From contig JXTC01000048.1 of the NCBI GenBank assembly GCA_002914845.1, forward strand, positions 1,113,997 through 1,177,996: a DNA stretch of 64,000 nucleotides. The letters run 5' to 3'. The notes under the pieces are model-generated. The model was given only the letters and a program-made list of their open reading frames with translations, made no database searches and was not told the DNA's origin. Position 1 is the stretch's first letter; each line of letters opens with the position of its first letter. The DNA is from Trema orientale. Lineage: Eukaryota; Streptophyta; Magnoliopsida; Rosales; Cannabaceae. Shown piece by piece: positions 26,801-40,071 of the stretch. Position numbers and translations under genes: made by a program.

Positions 26801-29800
26801 ATAAGATCTTTGAGAAATGGGACTTTAGTGAAACTTCACTAGAAGGAAAAATGATAATCTATTGATTCTTGAATTGTTCTGTGGATATCTTCTTCCATTT
26901 CTGTTATCCATAATTTGAAGCTACTAAGTTGATTTACTTGAATTATATTCCATTTTTCTAACACGTGAATTTAATTTTAGGTTGCAGCTTGGGATGCAAA
27001 TCTTGTAACGCCACATAAACGCATGGGGAATGCAGGCATTAATTTGGATGACCTCTGTGATGGTAAAATCAAATGAATCATTTATGTGCTGTATAACTTT
27101 CTTATGCTTCCATAAGAATTTGAAGTTATTAGATTAGTATGCTTCCATATTTTTAATTTATGTGCATATGTGTTGTCTTTCTTTAGATTATTTGTAGGTA
27201 TTTCAACTTCTACTAGTGTTATGATAGCATACGGTAGTTTTGTTTTGGTTAAAACTTATGATTGCCAGAACATGAATAGGAAGTAAGCTTATTAATGTGA
27301 TCAGAGTAACTCTGGAGTCGATGCCTGCAAAATTTAGAATGATAAAATAACAAATATGCATTCTGATAGGAGATTTGCATGAAGTGCTGGTGGAATTGGA
27401 AGGGATGGGTGGTGGTGGAAAGTTACAGCTAGAGGTAAGTTTCCTGGTGAAATTAAATTTTAGTTGTGGTGTACACTTCCAGAAATGGTGAACCTTGTTG
27501 CGCTTTTCCTGAAAGAAGAGAGCCCCTCCCTTTTTCTTCGGGTTTACCTGTGGATAGCTTTATCTTAAACCTATACCTCCTAGGAATGAGATAGTGTCAT
27601 ATCTTCATAGATATTGGTCCCTTCATTGGGAAGTCCACATATAAATGGAATAAGTCTCTGTAAATGCCTTTTTATTGATTTTGAACTACTACTACTTGAG
27701 GAATGATAAAATCCGTTTTCTATTACTACAACCTACTATAGTCATTGTTATAATTATTTTCCTAATCACACTCGACTGTAAAATTTTGAACGGTTGTGAC
27801 TTTCAAAAGTTTGGATAATACCAAAGTACCCCTTTATTTAGCCTAAATACGACGTTACACCCTCTATTCTTATGATCTCTGGTTTTAGAAAGAGGGAAAA
27901 AAAATATACCCTCTTTCACTTTTTTAAATCCAAAAAGTATCTGAAAAATGCATTGGTTTAGCTCTTACACTTCGGGTTAAAAACAGTGTCCCTTTGACTT
28001 GAATAAGAAAAAAGTTTCCAACAAGTCAGCCTTTTCTCAATCCAAAAAGCGACTGAGAGGATACTTTTTCCTATTTTCTAACCGAAGGGAGATATTTTTT
28101 GAATTTTCGAAGACAAAAGGTGTAATGTGGTGTTTAGGCTGAATAGAGGGAGTATTTTTGGTTTATCACTCGAAAGATTTGCCTTCAGATCCTCTTTTTC
28201 AAAGTATGGAGGGGAAAAGTTGTAATAAGAAATTGAAAAATAAAAGAGAAACGAGCTGATTCAAGTTTGATGCTTATTGTGGCCTCACTAAAAGAGTTCA
28301 TTTTAAAATTTGGCTGATTCTAAGATAGTAATGACTACTTTATCATGCCTTTTTTATTCTGCATGTCTTAACTACCAGGACTCTCCAATAAAAATGAAAA
28401 TTATCACCAGTGATTTTTTTCTTTCATCAGGATTTATGCTGTTAAAGATTATATCTACTTGGAACTTTATATTGGTCTGCTAACCTCTCGTTTTAAAAAA
28501 TTTCTCCTTCGGTGTTTATAAACTGGCAAGTTTAGGTTCCACAAATGATTCAGTTTTCTTTATATTCTGTCTTTGTGGTTGCTAATGGTGAGGTTTCAGG
28601 TTAAGTATAAAAGCTTCGATGAAATTGATGAGGAAAAGGACTGGTGGAGAGTCCCTTTAGTTTCAGAATTTCTGCGTAGAAATGGTTTTGATACTGCTTT
28701 GAAAAGGATTGTTGGCTCTGAAACAGTCCAAGCAAGGCAATTTGTGAATTATGCTTTTGGGCAGTTGAAATCCTTCAATGATGCATACCTTACTAAAGAT
28801 AGGCCTTCAAATAGTGGAAATGACAGAAATGTGAAATCTAATGAAAAAACTTTTTTGTCAGACATGCCTTTACAGATCGAAAACAGTGGTGAAGGCCCCT
28901 CAAATGATACAGGCTACACTGCTGGGAGCAATTTAGAGGAGCTCTATGCAGATAATGGAGTGGGCAATGGATATTCCCCAGAACTAGTAAAGCAAGTTGG
29001 TGAGGCAATGGAATCGGATAAAGATTTCTGGAAGAACTTTGCTAATGTTATCAATCAAAGTGTTGTTCAGAAACTTGGTCTTCCAACTCCAGAAAAATTA
29101 AAGTGGGATGGATTTGACTTATTAAACAGAATTGGTTTACAGTCAAAAAAGATAGCTGAGACAGGTTACATTCAATCTGGGCTCGCAACTCCAGAAGGCA
29201 TGGATGAAGATCGTGACAAAACAAGTGGCTCACCTGATACTAGCACCATTCATCCTTCCATTCCAGATATAAAGAAAGCAACAGAGGATCTCTTAAAGCA
29301 AACAGAGTCTGTATTAGGAACATTAATGGTTTTGACGGCAGCAATTTCTGAATCAAATAAGGAAGCACGTCTTTCAGAAAAGGGTAAATCCAAACAAGGT
29401 GATGCTTCAAATGTAAAAGATGATGCTTCAGGATCTAATATGAATGAGATTCTTGCTCCACGAGATGGGCTAGTGTTGGATGAAAAGAAAGCTGAGGAGA
29501 TGAAAGAACTCTTTTCAACAGCAGAGAGTGCCATGGAGGCTTGGGCAATGCTTGCTACTTCTCTAGGTCAACCAAGCTTTATAAAGTCTGAATTTGAGAA
29601 GATATGTTTCTTAGATAATGCATCAACGGACACACAGGTAATATTTTGTCTCTTTGTAAGGAGCTTATTGTTGGTTATGTTTGTTTTAGAGTATGAAGGA
29701 ATCTCTGACCTTGAACATTATCTATAAAGAAAACTGATTATGTTATTGTGAATATATATTATGTGCATTCCTAAGATATGGAAAGCTGCAGGTGGCAATT

Positions 29801-32800
29801 TGGCGAGATTCTGTTAGAAGAAGACTGGTTGTTGCTTTTAGAGGAACGGAACAGGTAATGCATATGTTGCTGCTAGTATGGAGTTGTTATGTATAGCTTT
29901 CAGTTTAAAATTCTTATATATATTTAATTTTGCAGGCAAAATGGAAGGACTTGAAAACAGATTTAATGCTAGTACCGGCTGGGTAATATCTACTAATTTA
30001 TACAGGCTGTTAGCTGATGTTACTCTTTTTATTTTTTGCTTATTTTGCATTTGAAAGTTAATCCTTCGCTATGTGGTGGATTCTTCCTTTGATGGAGAAG
30101 TTACGATGTATTAGATAAATTGCAACAGCTTTGTTTGTAAGATTAATGTTTCATGTGCTACACTATTAGCTTCCAACTTAGCCATAAAGGCATAAATAAA
30201 GTAGTTGCAGAACATTAGCAGCAGACTATACTAAATACATTTTGTTAATATTCTTCCTAATATTTCTCATCTCGTACTCGTATAACAGAGCTTAATTTCC
30301 ATAGAAATAGGAGTTATGGTGTTTGTAATCATTTCAAGGGCTCTTTGCCAGTTTTTCTTTATTATTTCATCACATTGAGACTTGTCTTTTTTATTGTTGA
30401 GAATATTATTATTTTGAGGTCATAGATATGTCCATAATTATTTGGATCATTTCTGTTTCATTTTATAGGCTAAATCCTGAAAGGATAGGAGGAGACTTCA
30501 AACAAGAAGTTCAAGTGAGCAACTGATTCGTTCATTGAAGTTTGTGTTAAATTTCATGCAATTCAATGATTAAGATTTTTATGTATACTGATGATGATTA
30601 TGTTATTTCAGGTTCACAGTGGTTTTTTAAGTGCATATGACTCAGTCAGGATAAGAATTTTTACTATCATTAAACAGGCAATTGGTTATATGTGAGTAAT
30701 GTCTTCTCAACACGCTATTGAGGTCTATGTTTTCCAGCAAATACACTATACTTACTTTGCATAGGACATGCTTCAAGAATCTGTGATGTTTGAGATTCCT
30801 TCAATCTAATGCGGTAGATTCTTTTATGTGATTATGTAATATTTTCCTTTTGTTTCTAATAAAAGTGCTTTTTGGTACTATCAAAGTTATGAAACACATG
30901 AATTTTGGGAAAATTTAGAATAAACGTAGATCTCATACTAATTATTTAGCAGTCAGATTATGTGTAATCTTCCCCTAAGCACTGCTGTGAGTATTTGTCC
31001 TTGACTGAGGAACTGTAGATGGGTTCTTGCTAACTGCAATCTGCATTGTGAAAATATTAGAACTCCTTTGTGGAGTAAATAACTATAGATTGAAAATCTG
31101 TGTTTTGTTTGCTGATAATTTCCTCCATGAGCATATAATAACAGTTAAATATTGGAAATACATACTGTTAGATAATGCATAAAAGCAAATTATTAATTGT
31201 CAATAAAGAGATGTACTAAAAGTAAAGGAACCTCTATACAACTGAATGAAAGTTAAATGTCTTATATAGCTCATGTAATGCTTTTGTTAGTACTGAAAAT
31301 GGGCTCGAACCTTTTTGATTGTTTCGTTGACATCATAAAAAGATATGCAAGATTACATCAATGTTAACGTCTTGGATTTTTGAGGAATATATATTTTTCA
31401 CTTTGCATGTATAGTCTCTGTTCAGAAGTGATGAGCTGCCTTTTGACCTTATTATGGACCAGAATTGTATGACTATGTTTTGTGATGTAAAATCTTGCAT
31501 TAGTTCCAGCTTGTAAGAATTAATTCATTCTGATACGAATTAGCTACTTCCCTTTAACATGGATCATTTTCAAGGATTTTGGAATGTAAGTTAATCATGT
31601 GGAATAGCTAGAGTAATTGAGTTTTATCCATTTGCTTTTTCCAGTATGATTTTTTAATTGAGGAAGCAAAAAACTTATTTGTTTTTTCTTTGGTAGTGAT
31701 GATCATGCTGAGGTGTCATTCAAATGGCATGTTTATGTGACTGGTCATAGTCTAGGAGGTGCACTGGCTACCCTTCTGGCACTGGAACTTTCATCGAGTC
31801 AATTGGCAAAGTGAGTTCTTTCTATAGTTTTCTCATTGTGCTCTGTTCTTGTTGTTATATGTGATTACATGTTATGCAACATATGGGATATTTTCCAAAC
31901 TCCTCAGACTTTTTTGGAGTTTCTTGTAGCAATACCTATATGACAAAATGTTCCATCAATGCATCATATAGATAGACAGGGTAAGTCTACAGAACATTAT
32001 GTGTGTGAACAGTCATACTTAAGCATGTATCACCAGAGAACATATTAACTAGTTTTGTATGTTGCTCTTGCTCTTTTTCCTGAACTTGAGCTAATCTATT
32101 CCTGCGACTTGCGTCTAGGTTTGCTATTTTGTTTTACTAAGAATTATCATTGGTCAAACCGGTCTCTTCTGACAGCTTCATGGTGTTATTTTATTAATGT
32201 AATTATCATGGAGATGTAAAAAAATGTGAAAAATAATGGAGGGTAAAGTGAATTAGGATGATATAAGGGTAAAGTGAATTAGGATGATATACACACAGTT
32301 TTGTCTTCCGTTCGCCTAATATGTCAGATCATTGCTTGGAAGTTAGGGGGCTGCTTAACTACAAGATCAAAATGATGATGTTTAATGTTACATTTGTGAT
32401 TTATGTTTTAAAAATTTGACAGATAATACTGATTTAGGATGGTTAAGGACGGTTGGAGGTAAGGCTGGCACAAAAAGTAGAACAATGAAATTTACAAATC
32501 CCAAATATGGGGACTAATTTATATGCACTTCTGATCTTTGATAAAGCACAAGCTTTTTTAAGTAAGAATTTATCTTTTGAGGTTGACTGAGATTCTTTGG
32601 TTTGGGGGGAGTTTTAAATTTAGTCATCCACTAGGCAGGGATACATAATTTCAACGTGCAGCATGATAGTATAATGGCAACCCCTGGCAAGTAACAATTT
32701 GTAGCAAACAGCACTCATCAAGCATTCATTTTGTTGATTTCTCTGTTTCTGTAAATTAGGCGTGGGGCAGTATCTCTAACCATGTATAACTTTGGATCTC

Positions 32801-35318
32801 CTAGAGTTGGTAACAAACGATTTGCAGATGTTTACAATCAGGTAAGAAAGAAAGTGTGTACATACAACTTCCTGTTGTTTTTTATCAGATCTTTTCATTT
32901 AATCTATGACCGTATATATTAATTTCATAGAATCTCTTTCCTATTGGTTTCGATCCTTCTGCTGAACTCATCTCTGCTTGCAGTTTTTTCACAGGCTACC
33001 CTCTAAAACTATCGTATCTGACAATTTTTTTGTTTTTTTTTTTTTGCCTCAAAATGCTTTTTAAATTCATGAAATGTAATCCGTTTTCTCTCCCAGCTAC
33101 TTCTTTAAATCACGTTCCACGTAAAATTTCTTCTATGCATGCACAACCCTACTCATCTGTAATTATTTCTTGTTTCCTTAATTGACCTCTTTTTTGGCAA
33201 TTATGGACTGTTTTAGTTGAGGGAGCATGAATAATTGGAGTTTTATCCAACTGTAGTAATGTTATCCTATAATGGTGTTGATGGTCTGTCAGAAGACCCC
33301 GTATGAATGCCATAAGTTAAAAATGAAATTTTGAGCTCTCTCCTTTTTATTTCTCTTTCGTCGCTGCTTCTGATCCTATGTTGATGACCAAAATCATTAA
33401 CTTTGCTCCCTATATACTGACTGTGACTTTTTGTATGTACCAGTCGTTTCTCTTGTTATACTATAATAAGTGTTCACTGAAATAAAATTGCAAACTGTAA
33501 TAAAATTGCAAACTATTTTAGTTTTCAGAATCCAGTTGTTTGTTTTCTCTTTTTTATATTCAAAAAAGTATGGTGCTGAGCTCAACCCTCACTTTCGGCT
33601 TCTTCATGTTGTGAAAATCTTTCTTCTTACGTTGGAAGGATTTACCTGGTGATTCATTTTCATAAACTAGCCACTGATTTTATCTGTTCAACAATACCTC
33701 TCCAATCCACTTTGATGTAGACTTCTCAATTTCTTAATGATGAAATTGAAACAGCTGAGCCGGTAAAAAAGAAAAGATTCATTATCATTTTAGTTCAAGT
33801 GTCTGCTTTGGTTTAAATTTGTTTAGGCTTTTTCTTATTTCATTGGACCCTATGTTTTTGCTGGTGAATGTTTGTACAACCTAAACCTTCTATGCTTGTA
33901 TTTGCAGAAAGTCAAAGATAGCTGGAGAGTTGTAAACCACAGGGACATTATACCAACGGTCCCACGTTTGATGGGTTATTGCCATGTAGCTCAACCTGTA
34001 TATTTAGCCAAAGGAGATATAAGAAATGTCTTGGTGGGTAATTCCTTTTTTAGTTTTATATGGAGGTCAATCCTCTATTTAAATTTAATCCTCTTAATGT
34101 AGTCATTATTAAATTTCTATTATTAATCCTCTACTTGCATAAATTAGTAAATTTAACAGAATTTATTAGACATCTTAATTTATGCATCTTTGTGTTGTGG
34201 AGATTATAAATTCTGTTTCTTTAAAATTGTGCATTTTTCTCTGTTCTGTATTCCTTGAAGGATCACTGAGCATTCTAAAGTAGAAGATTTCACATACTTA
34301 AATTCCTAAAATGAATTCGTAGTTAAGCCTTATACAATAGTGTTGGCTTGATTTACATTGTTGTGCCTGTTTTTAACTAGCTTAGACCTTTGGTTTTTAG
34401 TGTTTACTTAACATAGCATTGGAGCATTAGTTTGTTATTTCTTGTGTATGAATCTCGGTATTGCCCTTCAGTAACGTCTTAATGGTTACATAACAGTCAG
34501 GAAACAAATGATTGCTTTAATTTATATTACAAAGGTAGCTAATAAAAATGTAGCACTTTCTATTCAGGAAAATTTGGAGCTATCTGGAGATGGTTACCAG
34601 GGTGATGTGATTGGGGAAGCCACACCAGATGTACTTGTCAGTGAATTTGTAAGTATCATGTCTTTCAACCTTATTATCTTGAGTTCTTGACGACCCCTCG
34701 AATTTCTTAAGTTTGTTCCGCAATATCATTTTCATATTTGCCAATCAGCAAACAGCCAGAAGCCTTCTTTTACACATGCATTTTTATATTCTCAACAGAA
34801 AAAAAAAAAAAAAAAAAAGGGAAACAAAAAATGATTTCGTCTTTAAATTGCGTTTCTGATTCTTACTTCAATATCATCTTTCATTCTACACAGATGAAGG
34901 GTGAGAAGGAACTTATTGAAAAAATATTACAGACGGAAATAAATATATTCCGTGCAATCAGAGATGGAAGTGCACTCATGCAGCATATGGAGGATTTTTA
35001 TTACATCACATTGCTAGAGGTATTATACTGTATAGTCACCAATTATTTAACTTGGCGTTTGTTCACTGCTTCAAGTATCATGGTTGCTGTCTTGCTGAGT
35101 CAAGCAGAGGAAGAACATAAATCTAATTAAATCCATAGTTTGGAATGGATATTACCCGAGTCATTTAAATATTAGCATTTTCTGTCAGTAACAGTATTGG
35201 TTGTATATGTACATTCTGAGAATTTTTTTTTTTTTTTCACCAGAATGTGAGATCGAATTACTTAACTGCGGCAAGATCAAACGCCAATGTTCAAGGTCCA
35301 ACAATTGAACGAGGTTAG
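23859..35318 (+). CDS. HIL1: C2-domain class-3 lipase, HIL1-like, plastid-targeted
   Basis: Eighteen exons join in phase to 872 aa: 23859-24173, 24784-24842, 25054-25135, 25223-25290, 26557-26626, 26981-27062, 27370-27434, 28600-29637, 29792-29854, 29936-29982, 30469-30514, 30612-30691, 31697-31810, 32760-32841, 33908-34033, 34568-34648, 34894-35019, 35244-35318. Residues 1 to about 70 are a Ser/Arg/Cys-rich transit region. A C2 domain covers about 130-245, with likely calcium ligands D150, D156 and D203. A long acidic, Ser-rich linker lies in exon 8. The alpha/beta-hydrolase class-3 lipase domain begins near 594, with VVAFRGTEQ, the nucleophile S690 in GHSLGG, D750 in NHRDIIP and H763 in GYCHVAQP. 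In Arabidopsis the gene with this C2-lipase layout (At4g13550, HIL1) releases linolenic acid from chloroplast galactolipid under heat. Orthology is inferred from layout and neighbours. Confidence 0.92.
25901..26231 (+). mobile_element. Possible solo LTR in lipase intron 4
   Basis: Starts TGTTAAATAGTCAG and contains TTAGTTAGTTAGTTAG, a TATA box (TTATAAATAGAG, about 26039), GCAATAAAAGAG (about 26164) and a CTCGGTATCTTATCA end. The order promoter, transcribed leader, polyadenylation signal matches small copia/TRIM LTRs. No primer-binding site or second LTR follows, and no clear target duplication was found. Confidence 0.45.
27813..28170. mobile_element. MITE in lipase intron 7
   Basis: About 358 bp with ~47-bp imperfect terminal inverted repeats. 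The left end is ATAATACCAAAGTACCCC..TTTAGCCTAAATACGACGTTACACC. The right end, read on the minus strand, is ATAAACCAAAAATACTCCC..TCAGCCTAAACACCACATTACACC. It is non-coding and the intron splices past it. Confidence 0.75.
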
Positions 35319-37437
35319 CATCTCATGCCCCGTAAGAAACTCCAAATATAACATTGTTTTGTATTAGTCATACTCATAGCATTGAGCTTGCAAAAGGCAA
35401 GTAAGGCCTATAGGAATTTCACTTACTGTAATACAGTCGTAATTTTCTCCAATTGTTCTGTGAATACAATTTCTTTTTCGGGGGATAATTCGAGCATTTG
35501 TAATTAATGTAACTTTATTTTCTTCTTGCTATTTTCTAAAAGGGACTTCTTTTCTTTCTTTAATTTATGTTCTACTAAAACCACTGAGGATTTTTTTTTT
35601 TTTTTGGTGGTTTGAAGAGTAGAGGTTTTTATACCACAATAAGTTATCATTTCTTAGGATAGATTTAGGAGAAATTGACATAAGGAGTAGTAATTTGGAA
35701 TAATTTATGAGCGTTTTGAAAAATAATTTTTCTAATAGTTTTACAGTGCTGTGTATGACGGAAAGTCACATAATTTGTAACCATTGATTAATACTAAAAT
35801 AGATATAATTTTATGGTCACAAATTGTGTGGTCTCCGTTACACAATATTGTGACACTACTAGAAATGTTATTTTTTAACATACTCTTAAATAGTTATTTG
35901 AGTCTAAATTATTTCTAATCCGTTCCATTTAGTGCCTTTATTGGAAGGACATATCGCCTTTCTTATTGGACAAGAGCAAAACATTTGAACCACATGTCAT
36001 TGCATGAGCAAATTTAACAACAGATACGGCTATGGATGGCAATTCATGTCGGCGGATCGGGTTTGTGTCGGGTTAAGGTCTAATATATACACAAATTATA
36101 TCAACCTGAACATGACTCGTGATCTACAGTGTCAAGAAAACACCAACACTAATCCCACTTGCACTTAAAACGGGTCAACCCAAATTCGACCCGCTCAACC
36201 CGTTTAGATAAGTAACACTTAACCCACAATCCGATTTTGACTAGCCAATCCGTTTTTAACCCATCAACTTGCTTCTGAGCTACGTTTTTCTGCTTTTATT
36301 TTCCTTCTTAGGCTATTATTATCTCATCTTAAAACAAATAAATTATGTTTAGTTTGTAAATATAACTAATAACTTATAGTCTTAGACACATAAATATGTC
36401 TATAATGATAGTCATGAACAAACTAAGTTAAGAATACTCTTATATTTTAATTATTTATATATTTTATTGGCAGGTCAAATGGATCAATTTTGGGTCATGC
36501 AGGTTGATCTGTACCCAATCTCTTTTTTTTTAAAAAAAAAAAAAAAATTTATGTTAAACGGATTGACCCAGTTTTGACTCGTATCCTTTTTCTTCTAACC
36601 TAACCTACAAAAAATCGTGTCGTAACTCAAATTGCTACTCTTATGAGAGACGACATCAAAGTTTACAATTGAAGCTGACTTGTCGTTTCTTAAGACAGTC
36701 AAACTTGTAACAACAAAGCACATCTTGTTCAGTATATAAACGACATGAAGATGTTGTTTTTCTGGATAAACGACATTAATCTCTTAAATAGAGAACGCAT
36801 GCTGTTAAGCGCGCTTATTCAGACGATCTGTCGTTTTTTAAAAAAGAAGAAACGTTCCCTTGACTAATCGATGCACAAAAGAGAATAATTTAGTTTACAT
36901 AGTAGTCTCTTCCTAAAACTCAACAGAGACCAGCCCCAATCACTGATGCAACAAAAAGGGGAAAAAAAAAATACATATATATAGAGGAACACTCAAGTAG
37001 GTTTTTTTTTTTTTTTTTCCTTATCTATATATTGTTTTGTCCAATTAAAAGTTATTTTCGTGGTAAAAGATATTTAGAGAAAAAACATATTAATTAATGT
37101 ATATTTATTATTATTATTATTATTATTTCAACTATTCTAGTCATTACAGCCGTTAGATAATATGGTATAACGGCTAAAAGAAAATAGCTATAAATAAGTA
37201 AAAAAAAAAATCTACTGGATAATGATTTATATATATATATATATTGTTTGGAGAATAGAGACCATTAAATGGTCCAAGTTACTAGTAACAAAGAGACATC
37301 TTTCAAATTCTGTCTTGGAAGGAAGAAAAACCGTCTGATTTACCATTCAATGTAAACTGAGGAGAAGAGAATAAAAAAATTAATAAGACTATGAATTAAG
37401 AAAATTAAAAACGACATCAAACGTTGTAGTAGCATGG
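35319..37437. other. 3' flank of the lipase gene and intergenic repeats
   Basis: 36028-36650 looks like a decayed dispersed element. It starts GATGGCAATTCATGTCGGCG and ends with the near complement CGTGTCGTAACTCAAATTGC, with internal words such as ACGGGTCAACCC, TCGACCCGCTCAACCCG and GGTTGATCTG. 35853 has a CACTACTAGAAATG word like a CACTA terminus, but no partner. 37100-37140 is (ATT)n-rich. No gene is supported. Confidence 0.5.
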
Positions 37438-38002
37438 ATGCGCTGGAGGGATCCATTAATTCTTCTTGAGGATGCTGAAGTTTGGATGGAGGAGTATAAA
37501 CGCATTCACTCCAGTTGGTTAGTCAACCTCTCGGATTTATGCATGTGAAGAAAAAAATGGAGTGCACCATCCCTGGGACTCTCAAACTCCAAATGCAGAT
37601 TTTGTGGCAGTTGGAGCAGTAATTAGAGACAGATTTGGATCAGTAGTGAGAGCGTTGGCAAAGAGATTCATTGAGAGACTCAGTGTTACTAATGCTGAGT
37701 GTGTGGCTCTTCGTGAAGGATTAAGGTTGGTAATTGAGGAAGGGCTTCCAATTAGTGTGGTGTGGAAAGTGATTCTTTGAACGTCATTTCAGCTATTCAT
37801 TCGAAGAATTCTTATGCAGTGGAGAGCCCTCAGCTCTATTTGTTAGAGATATAATCGTCAATCTTTCTATGCTGGATAAAATGTTAGCTGTTACTATATT
37901 CCTCGTTCAGGAAATGGTATAGCTTATTCACTAGCTCGTTTTGCTTTATCTTCCAATTCTCCTTGTATTTGGAGGGACATGATACCGAAATCGTGTACCT
38001 AA
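37438..38002 (+). pseudogene. Broken RNase H-like domain (non-LTR element type)
   Basis: Reading across three frames gives a recognisable plant RNase H-like (RVT_3) domain. Frame one has FVAVGAVIRDRFGSVVRALA and AECVALREGLRLVIEEGLP. A one-base shift near 37762 then gives ESDSLNVISAIHS, with the catalytic aspartate context. A further shift gives VRDIIVNLS, and another gives IPRSGNGIAYSLARFALSSN, ending at a stop at 38000-38002. Such domains form the C-terminal part of LINE-type retroelements and related plant genes. At least three frame breaks make it non-functional. No reverse transcriptase is seen upstream, so it is a fragment. Confidence 0.85.
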
Positions 38003-39007
38003 CCATGTTTTTTCTGAATAAATAATACGTTGTTTTCCCCTACACATAAGAAATAAAATAAAATAAAGCAAATAAAAGCCGAATGAAAGTACAACCAGAA
38101 TGTTAACAGTATCCCTACAAAGTCAGACTAGCGATAACCATTAGAATCTGAATGGAAGTAAGTAGACATTAATATGCTAATTTGTAGATTGAACTTGGTC
38201 AAATAGCATATTAAATGCAAATGTCTGGACTGTTCAATGGAGGAAACACAACGTACCCATTGTCCATTGATTAATTCAACCCAACCTTATTAAGTTCAAT
38301 ACACCATTTACAAAAGTAATGAGGACAGAAAAAAGATAGAACCAATAAAGCCACTCTAAATTTAAGATAAAGTACGTTAATTAAGGTATTGATATCGAGG
38401 CATGATATACCTATCTACCTTTGATTCAAGGTGATAAGAAAGAGTGGTCTTAATGGAGGATGACCCAAGGTGAATTCAATGGTACGAGTACCATCCAGAT
38501 CGCATCAAGATAGCTTCATGCTATATATATAGGGGATAAAATGTAATTCCCTTCGAAGACTAGTCCGGTAACATGATTTTGTCAATACAACATTACAATA
38601 ATCTAACATCCAAAACCACATAAAGTAGAGTAATGTAACATCCAAAACCATAAAACAATTTTTTCTTTTTTTAAGAAATTTCTCTCTTTCTTAGAGAAAC
38701 TAATATGACAACTTTACGACCATATAGTTAATTTTATAAGGAACATGATAAAGAATAGTACTACTTTATGATCTTGCCTGATAGTATACAAAGAATGTTA
38801 AAAATAAATGGGTCAATTATACATATATTCCTTGTAGTTTCAAATTCCATGCATTATTGGAAACTACAGTTCACGCCACGGGATTGCAACTTAAGATTTC
38901 AATTTTACCCCTAGAAGATCTAATTTTAGGGAAAAAATTTTAATTACAAAAGACAATAATCCTTCAGTATTTTGAAACAAAAATTGTTTCCAAACAACTT
39001 AAAAAAC

Positions 39008-39113
39008 TAAAATTTGAAACAAAATATAAGTTTTCTATTAAACTAATATAGGAATAATTCTAAAATTTGAAACAAAATATAAGTTTGCTATTAAATTAAT
39101 ATAGGAATAATTC
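39008..39113 (+). repeat. 53-bp tandem duplication
   Basis: Units 39008-39060 and 39061-39113 share TAAAATTTGAAACAAAATAT and TAATATAGGAATAATTC, with about two differences. Confidence 0.95.
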
Positions 39114-39925
39114 TTGTTTTAATTCATTAAAGGGAGGAGGATGTTTTGCCCATTAGAATTTTTCTTCAATACTAGAGATGTCATGAATTTAAACTTATGT
39201 TGAAATCCCAAAGAGTGAATTGTAATTTCTAAAAATGTATGGTTAAATTATTGAAAATAAAAATCTGTAAAAAATACATTTATAATTTTTCCTAATTTTT
39301 TTGAAGTATATAATATTTTATTTATAATAAATTTTAGGATACTAATTAAATATTGACAACTCACGTGCCACATGCACTATGTGCATACGTGTACTAATAT
39401 AAAAAATATATGATAATTGTTGAGATCTTTAGCATTATTAGTATTATCATTTTTTGACAGAAGCACTGTAGCATTATGTATAATATTCAGGTGGGTCAGG
39501 TTTAGTACCAAGAGATTTGGTAAGTGAGGGTTAAATAGGGCTTTAGATCGATCTAAAAGTTGAATGAGAGTGGAGACTAACATGATAACATCAGTATTAA
39601 AAAAAAATGGTAGTAGACTAAGTAGTACTATGATGAAGAGGATGATAATTGATTAATAAATAATAATAATGTGCATTGCATATGTCTGTGACAGCAAGCA
39701 TAATATAAATAACATCATATTCCTTTAAAGTATCAAAATAACATGATTCTTAAGAACAAGAATGCAAGTTGGATACTCATACTCTTTTGTTTTTTGGAAT
39801 TATATTCTTATTTCAATAATTCAATCTGCTTTTGCTTTCTGACCTTGAATCTCGCACTATATATCTTTTTCTAAGCTCCACATTTTTCTCTTTTTCTCTC
39901 TCTTTTTTTTCTTCTATTTTTCTAA

Positions 39926-40071
39926 TACATATTTTGATGGCACTATATTATTTTAAACGTATATATTCTTTCGTGTCCACTCATTAATTGTCATCTGATA
40001 CATATTTTGATGGCACTATACTATTTTAAACGTATATATTCTTTCGTGTCCACTCATTAATTGTCATGTGA
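39926..40071 (+). repeat. 73-bp tandem duplication
   Basis: Units 39926-39998 and 39999-40071 both read TACATATTTTGATGGCACTA and CACTCATTAATTGTCAT, with only about two differences. Confidence 0.96.
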
